Shown in pieces: positions 36,668 to 47,480 of a DNA stretch of 64,000 nucleotides. This DNA is from Platycnemis pennipes. Lineage: Eukaryota; Arthropoda; Insecta; Odonata; Platycnemididae. The position numbers and the translations under genes are program-made. Location of the stretch: the NCBI GenBank assembly GCA_933228895.1, contig OW121848.1, forward strand, positions 101,141,470 to 101,205,469, read 5' to 3'. Below the pieces are notes generated by a model that was given only the letters and a program-made list of their open reading frames with translations, ran no database searches and had not been told where the DNA came from. Within the stretch, counting starts at the first letter, position 1. Every line of letters starts with the position of its first letter.

Positions 36668-36900
36668 TTCATGATGAAAATATATAACTTTGTAATATTC
36701 CACAAAAATTTATTGACCAACCGGTTTCGACCTTCTCAGGGGTTAAACGATTATTTTAATTTGTATTGCATTTGTTCAACCCCTGATGATGACCTGAGCA
36801 GGTCGAAACCGGTTCGTCAATATATTTTTGTGGAAAATAACAAAGTTAATTATTTTCATCATGAATAAATCATTCCACAAGGTGAACTCGCCAAACATGG
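36668..36900. repeat. Solo PLE-type terminal repeat (inverted arms)
   Basis: Arms of about 80 bp (36,668-36,750 and 36,775-36,865) are inverted copies containing CAACCGGTTTCGACCT, TTGTGGAA and TTCATGATGAAAA blocks. The right arm has a hammerhead-like core: CTGATGA (36,783-36,789), a perfect 5-bp stem II GACCT/AGGTC and GAAAC (36,805-36,809). Stem I does not pair, so self-cleavage is doubtful. The tail CATTCCACAAGGTGAACTCG and CCAAACATGGA is shared with the 40.1-kb copy and resembles the PLE end at 20.2 kb. Confidence 0.55.
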
Positions 36901-37080
36901 ATTTAATTCCTTTCTTTGTAAAGCTAATTGAAATCATTTCGCCAGGGTAAGTAGGAAAATAGCATTAGAATAGCGATGAAAAAGTGTTTCAATTAGCAAA
37001 TTCACAACTTTATCCTTTATATTTTGTTTTTTTAGATCGCTAGTGAAAATCCTTGTCATAGAGGGAAAATGGAAATGATA

Positions 37081-37112
37081 ACCCTAAATGAGCTATGATG
37101 CTCATTTAGGGT
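37081..37112. repeat. Perfect 13-bp-arm hairpin
   Basis: ACCCTAAATGAGC and its complement GCTCATTTAGGGT flank a 6-base loop TATGAT. No T-run follows, and origin and function are unknown. Confidence 0.65.
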
Positions 37113-38430
37113 ATTTTTGAATTTCTACACACATATATATTACCCAGTATTATTGGAGTATGAAAACGAGAGAAAAAATTGGTAGAAACATTTTACAATG
37201 ATGTAATTTTATCTTCTGATTTGAGATATTCCTCCAAATTCCTTTCTCATCATCCACGTCTTCACCATTGCAACTTCGCTAAGGCCTTCTTTTCACATGT
37301 TTTCGTCCCCTCTATTGAATAACAGGCAATCAGATGCGCATAGGCTGCCCAAGTTCCCACAAAGATACGCTGTCAAATGCATGCTTCCTGTATTAGGGTG
37401 TGGAAGAAGCATACTGTTCGAGAAGCAATGCACATATCAATGTCGAAATACTATAGACTCTTGGATGATCGTCTTATCATTAGTAAACACCTAAGAAAAA
37501 TAGGAATAAAACGAAGAATAACCAAGAATTGATTGACTTGTTTTAAAATTGGTGCTGCAGGCATACATTCCTAGACACAGTGAAGGGCTCAACTTTATTT
37601 AACTTCATTGATCATGACAAATGAAGACCAAAGGTCTCTGGTTAAAATCCCTGTGCACTGATGCTATGCAAATACGTGTTGTGCACGTCTAAGAATTAAT
37701 ATATTAGGTTAAACGGTGCCATATGCCCTCAGCAGTACACCTAAAATCCAAGACTACTTCTTCTCCCACAAATTAATCCTTCGTTATCAACGTTGCTGCC
37801 TGGAAATTTCGTCTTGAATCATTCTCAGCATCCCTAGAAACAGTGGTTTATTTGACGAGGGCTACACAACTTATTCTAAACATTTAGAAACTTCAACACA
37901 TTTATCCACATTTTATGTTTCAAAAGTAAGTGTTAAATTCAGCTCAATACTTAACTTGAAAGCACATGACTAAAAATAAACAACTTGCCTTAAAGTATAG
38001 CGCCATTAATTTCAAAATGGATATAATTTTGCTGATTTGAACCTCAGGATCCTCCAATAGGCTTATGATTTGAGCTTTCACTCATGGCAAATAATAACAT
38101 CTCCACATGCAACTGGGTTTTTCAAAATCATGGCCATATAAAAAATCCCATATGATGCCATAAGAAATTTCTTAAAGTTTTGGACTTTCAGAATGAAGCG
38201 ACCACTGAATCCTAATTAAAGTCCTTCTCACCTTCCTTAAGTAGCGATTAAATGGGATCTTATCATCTGTCTCACGATATCACGTCTAAAAGCCTATAAA
38301 CTGAGGAAAACTCTGGAGTGAAAGACGTGCATAAAACACTTTTTGGTCTCACACAAGGAATTAATCGAGTAACAAACAAAGCCGAGCGTCCACTGTCGTA
38401 CAAGAATTTTCAAAGTTTTTACTCAAATCT
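37113..38430. other. Intergenic, no supported feature
   Basis: Nothing recognised on either strand. Confidence 0.4.
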
Positions 38431-39290
38431 CGGAAAACGTTCCCAATTCCGCTCCAGGTCTTTTCTTTTTCCTCTTCTACCGCTTCTTCGCCACACTCAC
38501 GGTGCCACTTTATCTCCCGCCATTCCTTTAGAACGGCTTTTTTTTATTTCCCCGATTTACTTAGCGCTTTCTTGCCTCCGTAACCCCTCCACTTATCTCC
38601 TTATCGTCTTCTCATTCCATTCCCACCCCACACTTTACATGTTTCCTTCCCCCACACTCTACAACTCTCTCTCTCGTTCACCTCCCTTTTCATTCCCCAC
38701 ATCCTCCTGTCTTCCATCTTCCTCCTTCGCTCTCTCCACCACGGCCTTCCTTATCTCATTTCCTTTTTCAACCGCGGATCCATAATTTATCACACACGCA
38801 CCTTTTCCGCTTCCCCACTCCTTGCCTTTCTTCCAAGTCCCATTCCTCCACTCACCCCCTGCCAAACTCCGCTCCGTCGCGCTCACCCCTACACACTCCC
38901 ACCGACGTTTGCCGACGAGCGACTCCCCTAACTCCTTTTTCTGCAGGCACACTCCCGCATCCCCCCTCCTCCCCTGCCTCTCAGCTCAACAACCCCCCCT
39001 TCCCCTGCTCACTCTCCCAAGGATACCCACGCGCCTCGCTTATTTTATTCTTGCCTGCTTATTTATTTATTTTGAAATCCATTCTCGAACGGGAATTCTT
39101 CCGGGAAGGGAAAAAAATATTGACGCAGGCTGAAGCGAATGGCACTTTCTCCCGCGCGGCACCGCCGCGAAGGAAAAAAATGCGAGTGAGAGGAAGATAG
39201 ACGCCGAGAGAGTTGTAAGGCCCACTCTCTCTCTCTCTCTCCTCTTCCTCTCTCTCTGTTTCCCTCCTCCTGCTTACCTCACGCCCCAGC
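38430..39290. repeat. Pyrimidine-rich block with (CT)n
   Basis: The plus strand is rich in CTCC, TTCC and CCCC runs, ending in a (CT)n tract at about 39,223-39,262. Overlapping frames on both strands are compositional and have no domains. Confidence 0.5.
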
Positions 39291-40079
39291 AAGGGTGCTC
39301 CCAGGGTTTTCTGCCTGCGGTATGTGTCACGAGGGTGGGAACCGGCCTCCGTTTTAACTCTCGCCTTACGGAGATGCTTTTTTCCAGATCGGTATTTCTG
39401 TCATAGGTGCCCCTCGGGTTCTCGAAGGATATTTTATTATATTTTTCCTGCAAAAGGATGGAGTTCCCAAAAATATTGCGATGGCACGAATTCGCTTCTG
39501 AATCACATGTCAGGAAATAAAATGTTGACAGCGCGGCAGGTGATACAAAATGAAATTCTACAATGTGTACCACACGTTTCTCTCAATGAAACTAGTACCA
39601 ATTTTACCATTATGTACACCAATATTCACCAGAAGTGAAAAAGATTGAAGAAGTTATGCAAAATCTTATCATCATTAGGTACTACACTTATTTTCCTTAC
39701 AGCTGGTTCAGAAAAAGTGTGACACATGCAGGTATTCCTGCAACTCATAAAGATAGGGTCAGTTTAGAACGATCAGGAGCAAAATTTATGCAGCTTACTC
39801 CTCATAATCATATTCATAATCATATTTTCGATAAAAAACTTTAAATAATAAACTTATTTTACTCACAAAATAATTTTGAATTCTATCTTCCAAGCAGTTA
39901 AATAGTGCATAATGTGGAAACATGACAAGGACCAAAAGAACACACTAGCAAACATTTTGAAGCGAACTGTAGAACCGTATACTAGCCAAATATTAACAAA
40001 AACTCATATAAATGATTTTCAGTAATCTAACGAATTGCTGTAACTATAATGTTCTATATCCAAGTAATAGTATGATGAA
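39291..40079. other. Intergenic, no supported feature
   Basis: Short frames on both strands at 39,274-39,640 have no recognisable motif. Confidence 0.35.
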
Positions 40080-40215
40080 TAGAATAAACTTGGTTATATT
40101 CCACAAATATTTATTAACCAAGGTTTTGGGTTAATAAATGTTTGTGGTATTATAACCAAGTTTATTCTACTTACATTCATTCCACAATGTGAACTCGCCA
40201 ACCATCGACTTCACA
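40080..40215. repeat. Second PLE-type terminal hairpin
   Basis: TAGAATAAACTTGGTTATA (40,080-40,098) pairs with its complement at about 40,151-40,169, and the inner arms (CCACAAATATTTATTAACC against GGTTAATAAATGTTTGTGG) bring total arm length to about 40 bp around a short loop. The tail CATTCCACAATGTGAACTCG and CCAACCATCGA matches the tail of the 36.7-kb copy. The ribozyme-like core is gone, leaving a minimal hairpin. Confidence 0.5.
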
Positions 40216-41460
40216 AGTAATAGTACGTTTATAAAACCGTTCAACACCGCAAGTAAAAAAACAAATCATGCCAAAATAAATCCTCAGAGTGCAGAGAAAA
40301 GACATTTTTTTAAAATTTTCTAAAGCCGCAAACATTTAAGATAAGCAGCGTTTTCCTAGAGTAAAGTTTTAGATATCAGGGCTAACAATTTGGTGTCACT
40401 CATTTTAGCCGAGAACGTTATCGTTTCTTGAGCACAGTATAACATAGGCACCATTTTCAAGTATCCCTCTAATTGGAAGTGGACACGCTGCTAAAATATT
40501 TTTTGCAGAACATTTAACTATTTTATTTACTATAGTTTACTAGTCACACTCAGTTGCTTTTATTTAAAGCATCCCCAACTTGCTCTCCACTACTAATCAC
40601 GTAAAATAATCTGTCATGAACAACCACAAACTTAAACTGCCTTATCTGCCTCTTCTGTAAAGGTTATCTTTTAAACGGGTGCTCCACAGTATTGTTTCAT
40701 GAATATTCATACTCAAGAAACCGGAATGTACCTATCAGTCCTCAGATAGAAAGAATTGACGAATTGAACTAGCGAGGAAAATTCACAAATTTGGAGAGGA
40801 CCACCTAAGGGCACACGGGAATTCGAATTTGCTCGACAGAGGAAAATAAATAAATAGTAATAACATTCATCATCTGAAGGACAAACAACGCTTTTCAATA
40901 TAAATGCTGGTATCTTGTCATAAAATCTAATGTTTATAAATATTACCACTGTACACGACTGCCTGTCACTGGATAATAATCATAAAGAGAAAGCATATAA
41001 ATAAAACTGCTTCAACGAGATACGTAACACTTAATTTATTACACACACCAACCCTATCTGCAAAAATCATCATGACGGATATGCTTATCGTGAAATTTTA
41101 TTGCAGTGAATGGCATGTGCACTATATTTTACCAAGGATACAATTACAACCAGGCGCTTCAGCAGTTAGCTACCCAGGAGAATGCCGAACCTACAGATAT
41201 CAAAATACCATTGCCAGTGTAAAAGCATATTTCTACTACATACACTGTTTATTATAGCTGTAATCTATCGGTAAAAGTTGGTTTTTATATCTGAGAAATT
41301 TACTAAGTCACAGTATGGATAGCTTATACGTAAAAATAACAAATTTCCTGGACACGTGTCTATGAATATCAGGATATAACCTAGAGTATAATAATATTAC
41401 TCCAGTCATGCAAATCCGTAACTCATCGTAATCGCCGCGATCATTCTAACTATAAACACA
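40216..41460. other. Intergenic, no supported feature
   Basis: AT-rich; nothing recognised. Confidence 0.4.
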
Positions 41461-41463
41461 AAC

Positions 41464-41605
41464 TGTTGTGGAATATGATATATTTATTCCTCCAGGAACC
41501 TTTTCTCAAAAGGCTATTCCATTTCGTACCGTCATAAATGTATGCTTGAAGAAGAGTTCTTCACGAGGAGTAAACGTTTTGACCACTATATCCACAACTG
41601 ATCTT
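41464..41605. repeat. Possible third PLE-type terminal repeat
   Basis: The ends GTTGTGGA and TCCACAAC are inverted. Inside are TGAAGAAGAGTTCTTCA (a perfect 7-bp-arm hairpin) and GTAAACGTTTTGACC, which resembles the GAAACGTTTTGACC-type block of related tails. Similarity is partial, and the assignment rests on layout more than on sequence. Confidence 0.3.
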
Positions 41606-42026
41606 GAGAAATCGACAAAAAAACCCTGATGAAAGTGCTCTCACATGAAAAGGTTGTAAAATCTGTCATGTTAGTGGCTCGAAAGTATATCATAATATCC
41701 TAAATATTTTAGCATCAGGATTAGAAATTAAAAGGAGTCAATTGATCCTTCCAAAAGCCTAGACAGAGTATAAATATAATATGAACTTTTACAAAGATGC
41801 CTATTCAGATGCAAAGTTTGGGGTTAAACAATATTAATTATAGTGAAAGGCAAGAACAGGTTTTGCGTTGCTGGCTCCTATCAAAGCTACCAATGCCTAA
41901 AAATTACGTAATTAGCTAAAAAGCTGCACGTTTTAAATAGGGAATCAGCGCTTGCTACTTGCCTGTAACGACTATAGCGTAAAAGAATACCAAGGAATCC
42001 TTTCCGTGTAGAATCTTTTGTGCGAC

Positions 42027-42046
42027 CATACGTTTGCAAACGTATG
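42027..42046. repeat. 20-bp perfect palindrome
   Basis: CATACGTTTGCAAACGTATG is its own reverse complement. No flanking repeat was seen. Confidence 0.75.
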
Positions 42047-45000
42047 TGGAAATAAATATGCATGCCTAAGATGATGACGTTTGGGTGAAATCATGGTAAA
42101 AGTGCCTCTTCAAGAGCACCAAGATCATTAAATGCACTCGTCAGAGAATCTATTTTGGAATTAAAATGTGCATCCTAACAGTGTTTATAAACATTATAGA
42201 AGCCTGGCGGAGAAATAATTCAAACAGTGTTGTCAAACGGGCTCATTCCCTTTCTTGTCTCTATCCGATATGATGACAAGCTACTCAGCCTTTTTCCGGC
42301 GGAAAAAGAAGCAATATTTTGAAAATAAGCTCAATATCAATTTGCTGCTTCCTTTGCCCACACCCTTTTTTTTTTAAATAGTATTAAAGTTTCTCTAATA
42401 TCCTTTCCCACGCTAACATAAATGGCCTCCGGTGAAAAGGACTGGAGTGTATGCTGGTGGAAATGCGGGACAAGGGTCATAGAAAAAATAAAGACCACCG
42501 GAACGCCAGGAGGGTGACCGCAAGCATGGGTGCTTGCGAGGGACGGAAACGTAACGCAGGAGACGGGAAGGGAGAGAGACGGAGGTCATTACTGGTTGCC
42601 GACAAGGAAATTACCCTCATAAAAAGTCGCGATCTTTCACAACTGCATCCCATTCTGCGCATTCTCGGCCAAGTCCTCTCAGACCCTTCCCATCACCGCC
42701 ATCCTCCTTCCCGCACCATTTCCCCTTCAGACCCGCCAGTCACTCCTGAGCGATTCCGCCTCCAAACGCTTGATGATGAATTATTTGATGAGCAGGCCGC
42801 TTTGACAAATAGTCCCTGTTCCTCGCCTTCTCCCCCATCTTTTCTCATCTTCCACACTCCTCAGCGTTTTCCCCAGCACGCTGTATATTTTCAGAGGTCT
42901 ACCCATACCCTCTCATTTTACGAGATCTCGGAAAACCCTTTGTAGAAAGAGCACCATTTCGACGAGTACAACCCCTCTCCATTTCTTCATTCATTCCATT
43001 CTTGCCCCGGACTCCCAGTCAGCCACGAACGTCTAGCAAGGCGCTCCATTTATCTCCTCAATTCCCTCAACCTCCATTTCTCGCACTTCACCATCCCTCT
43101 CCATCTCCCTCCTCCCCCTCTTCCCCGAACGAAAAACTCAGCATCATCAATGTAATATTTTGAGGGAAAAAATTGCAAAAGGAGATGAAGCTCAGCTCAA
43201 TTTCGTTCATTCAGTATACGCGAACTATTAATTTTAATCAATCTGTACCACTTCATCCACATAATATAACCAATTCGTCATAAATCAGAGCCCTAAAGGC
43301 TTGAGCATTCTGTTAAAGATCCAGTGGATATGCGATTATAATACGAATGAACAATGAAGAATAAGATATATGTCGGTGAGCTTTCTCAAAAAGGAAATGA
43401 ATGAACTTGGCGCCTTGGGTTCAAAGCAAGCTAATGACATTGTGAGGTTTCATTCTACCCTTCCTCTGAAAAATTCAAACTTCTACTCAATTAGCCACAC
43501 ATCCTAAGTGCCTCAAATGGCTTAAGCTGTTGGTTGCCTCCCCCAAATAACAACTACTAATTTTAAGGAATGTCATTTGCTTCACTCTCTCTGTTTTATT
43601 TTATTAGAACAATGTATTTTCATCCCTCACTTTTGCATATGATACTTTGCCATTCTAAGCAATCATTCCTTTTTCTACGTGGCCCAACCTCCATCGACCT
43701 TTTTTTAATCCTTTATATTGAACTTTAAAGCTTTCCCTTTCTTTTCTTCTTTCCTCAATCCTACCATAGAGAGTTCCCACTTTTCCGGCTCATTCTTGCG
43801 TGCAATGATTTTTCCCTTCGCTCCTCATCTAAGTCTTCTCATCTTTTTCCTTATTTCCACCATCAGTTTACCTTGCCCCCTAACCCTCTCGTTATAAGGT
43901 TGAGTAGTCGCGATTGCGAGAGGGATTGGCATCCCCAATGGATGAAAGTGGAATGGTTGAAGGGGGCGTGGTTTTTCAGAGGCCTTTTCGAGGAAACCGT
44001 GCTCTCAAATACTCCTTCTTAAAAATGCCTCTACTCCTTCGTCCAATACTTCCAACTTCTTCAGTTTCCTGCAAGGGCCCTCTTTATGCTGTAAGTACTC
44101 ATGGTTGTGCTTTCAAGACCAGAATAACCATTTTGCAGGTTATGCAGAACGCTCATGATTTTCTTATTCTATAACCATGAAAACGCCAGGGTAAATTAAA
44201 AGTGGTACATTCCGGAAACCCAAGTGCAACTTCTATGGATTGAAGCCTAACTATAAATAAGTATTTATATAGAAGGCAATCAAACAAATCTGCGCAATTT
44301 CAGCTAATAAAAGCACGTTTAAAAAAAAGGAATAGTGGTGGTACACAAATGGAAAAATAATAAGGAATTTAGTCAAAAAGTACTCAGCAAATAAACTCAG
44401 TGCATAAACTAAGATTATAAGATTGAAAAAATCCAAATAGAACTGATGAATTGCCAATCGCTATAATATCTCTATCTAATGATTCAATACCATAAAATCC
44501 TATGCATTATTATCGAAATACACCCGATAGAGAAAGAAATCATTTAGATAATAGTTTTACCTTTAAAACTTAATTGCGTCTGTGCGAATGAAAGTGGATA
44601 CAAGCATTTTCCTCTAAAAATTCGTTGCTGACAACCTTGAACTTGCAATGTTGCAAAAACAATTACTTTAGGAACTGTCACACGGAACAAGACACGTTAC
44701 ATTTCGGAAAAATCACAACACTATTACTACAACATCTTCAATTTCTTTCAACCAGTATGTCTCTCTGTCTCGCCTTTGGGTAAATCCTTCCTGGGACAAG
44801 AACTATCAAGATTTATACCGCCACTATGAAACCTTACATTAAAACTGAATTCAGCGCTCACTATCATTGTGAATCACTGAAACCTTGTAGTTAAAAGAAA
44901 CATGCTAAGAGATAATATTCAGAGCTAACGAACGAATTTAACGACACTATGGAAACTGAGCGTAATGGCTACACATAGATTTAGGATACTGCGCTGTAGC

Positions 45001-46269
45001 GAATTTGGAGCAGCTTTCCCATTGAATATAATACAATAGGTATAATTTATCTAACCTTCTCGCACATTTTTTCATACAATTTTAATATGAAACTTATAGA
45101 TGTTCAGTGAAATGTAATACAATACAAAATATAGCATATTTCAGGAGGGATCCGTCAAGAGTTAATTATTTGTATTACGAAATATTTGAATGAGGATTAT
45201 TTTCCGTGTACGTGGAACGAAAACATAAAAAATAATCTTATCATTTATAACATATTTCTCATAGGTACATATGTTATAGTCTGTAAGAAATGAAACACCA
45301 GATTTGTTGGTACTCATTGTGCGTAAATAACTATGGTTTGCACACCATCATGACAGCTGTAGAATAAAAGGTCGAATTTTTTTTCTTAAATCTCCTCCAT
45401 AATCTTGTGAACAGAAACCGCATACTTGTATCCTACAGCACACTAGCGTTACTTTGCCCTCCTATTTCGTAGCGTTCCCTCCGCTTCCAATGTAAATTTG
45501 AATGGCCTCGTGCACATGCGCTAACATCAAATAGCCGGTTGCTAATTAGCGACGCCTTTGCGAGGAAACTGAAAACTACACGGTTTAAGAGCTTTGGGCT
45601 CTAATCTAAACGTTGTCCCTCTCTCCTTCGCACACTCTGTCTTGCTGTAAATAGGCGTCGGAAATCCAACCACGCGAATTTCCTCCGTGAAGTCACCGCC
45701 GCTGAACACACCTTTTTCGGCGTTGGAAACTTAAGCCCTCTTAGCTTAGCGCATTTTTCGTGCCCTCTGCCAACAGAAAGAGGAGCGGAATCATTCCAGG
45801 TCAAATGCCGTGCCATATCTGGAGTGCTCCAGGTACATAATCAAATCAAATCAATTAAGAAGAACTTGAAAGAACGGAGCTCGTGAGGAAACTGAATCTA
45901 ATTTCCGCGCAATGTTTGCTAAACATTTACAGGCGTATTCCGGATCAGGAGCAAAATGGAAAGGAGAGGAGACGATGGTGTACACAAACTATTTAAACAA
46001 CGACGTTCTTCGCGCTTCCACTTTCTTCGTAGCTACACGTGCACTTAAGATTTATTGAATCGATGATGACTATATCTAGAGCTTTAATTTTCTGGACTAA
46101 AATGATACCTAATGCACGGATAAAATAATTGTCAGGAATTGAAGAACACTAGTAACTTAAAGCACAATTTTATCAGATATAAAAGATAGTTTTGGATCTG
46201 ATGCATGCCAAAATAACTATCCTCTTAATTTATATGTTACATAGATGTTCACACGAGCATTTAGTTCCA
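42047..46269. other. Intergenic with pyrimidine-rich stretch
   Basis: A 164-codon frame at 42,451-42,945 enters a C+T-rich region (about 42,620-43,140) and has no known domain; I do not call it a gene. A GC-richer patch at 45,560-45,830 also lacks recognisable coding. The remainder is AT-rich. Confidence 0.4.
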
Positions 46270-46881
46270 TACAAATTCAATTCTGCAAATATAATCTTAG
46301 CGCCCACAAAATGTTAGGGTGTGTGATTGCTACAGTAAATGTAAAGTAATAAAGGCAGGAGTTCCGCAAGGTTCGGTGTTGGGGCCTATCCACTTTATGG
46401 TATATATCAACGAGGTGTTTCATCACAAGTTTCAAGGGAATGTAACAGCTTACGCAGACGATATTGCTATAAATTATTAAAGGTGAATCCTGGGATATCG
46501 TTAGAGGAAAAATGGAAAAAGACCTGGTACTACTCAGGCAGTGGTTTAATAAAAATAACCTGTCCCTATGCCCTAAATCCAAATAAATGATATTTGACTA
46601 TGCAATAGATATAAAGAAAATTGAAATATTGTGTACCACTCCCTTCAATGTTCCACATATTACTGTTCAAATTGTATCCCGATAGAATGCGTTTCAGATC
46701 TTCATTAATTAGGGATAACTATTGATAATAAATTAAAATGGAATCTACATGCAAACAATAACATTACGAAACGGTCTATCCAAATTATATTTTATGCCTA
46801 ACAAATGTCCACTGTCCTTTCTCAGGGTAATATATTCATCTCTTGTAGAATCTACATTAGTCTACGGCATACAATGCTGGG
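46270..46881 (+). pseudogene. Jockey-like LINE RT fragment, 5' part
   Basis: Reading across frames gives non-LTR reverse transcriptase motifs in order: KAGVPQGSVLGPIHFMVYIN (about 46,351-46,410), TAYADDIAI (the catalytic Asp pair, about 46,447-46,473), DLVLLRQWFNKNNLSLCPKSK (about 46,530-46,581), GITIDNKLKWN (about 46,712-46,745), then FLRVIYSSLVESTLVYGIQCW (about 46,819-46,880). The arrangement is typical of jockey/CR1-group elements. TAA stops after IAINY and after SK, plus frame changes, make it dead. The upstream endonuclease and RT fingers are missing. It is cut by a SINE at 46,882 and resumes at 47,213. Confidence 0.8.
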
Positions 46882-47212
46882 TTCGGTTATTCAGGGGAGG
46901 CTACCGACAGCTGAGGTCATTTGCGCCATTTAGGATAGGTGGGTAATTGGGTAATGGTAGGAGTTTTCAGGGAACGGAGGAAGGGTGGAGAGAAACCCGG
47001 CGTCGGCATTAGCGTAATCCTAACGAAAGGCGCCAAGGGGACCACAGCTTAACGTCCCATCCGACGGATGGAGTACTGAACTTGAAATTACCTCCACTAG
47101 GCACTCAAGTGGGGACCGGTTTTCCACCGAAAAGTCCGCCACTGCCGGGAATCGCACACGGACCATCGGGATGGGAGGCAAGTACTCTAGCCACCACACC
47201 AACCCAATCCCC
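46882..47212 (-). mobile_element. tRNA-derived SINE copy B, 331 bp, with 12-bp TSD
   Basis: Flanked by perfect 12-bp direct repeats TACAATGCTGGG (46,870-46,881 and 47,213-47,224). On the minus strand it begins with a tRNA-like head: GGTTGGTGTGGTGGCTAGAG (A box) and GTGCGATTCCCGGC (B box, changed from the consensus GGTTCGA). The body has the same ordered blocks as copies A and C (CTTGAGTGCC, CAAGTTCAGTACTCC, GACGTTAAGC, GCTAATGCCG, GGGTTTCTCTCCAC) and ends CCCTGAATAACCGAA with no long poly-A. SINEs are mobilised by LINE enzymes; the partner is not identified. Confidence 0.85.
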
Positions 47213-47480
47213 TACAATGCTGGGGCGGTGCATATAAAACAATATATATCCATTATTTTACTTACAAAAGAGAATTTTGCGAACAATTATGCGGAAAAGC
47301 AAATTCTGCATCACTTTCCCATTATTTCCTGAGCTAAACTTACTACCAATTCGTCACTTATATTTTTACAAAGTGCTAATACACTTTTACATAAGAAGTG
47401 GTAATGATGCAAATTTTCTTCTAAAAAATTATTTCTTAATTTACGTGGAAAGAATGAATTATTACTAACTAAACCGAACA
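47213..47480 (+). pseudogene. Jockey-like LINE RT fragment, 3' part
   Basis: Directly after the SINE and its target duplication, the LINE frame resumes with WGG and continues to ELNLLPIRHLYFYKVLIHFYI (about 47,330-47,392), a block typical of the C-terminus of jockey/CR1-type RT proteins, and LLKNYFLIYVERMNYY before a stop at about 47,466. Together with 46,270-46,881 it forms one interrupted copy. Confidence 0.7.

Noticed and set aside
42451..42945. 164-codon plus-strand gene
   Set aside because: No recognisable domain; the second half is low-complexity Pro/Ser sequence.
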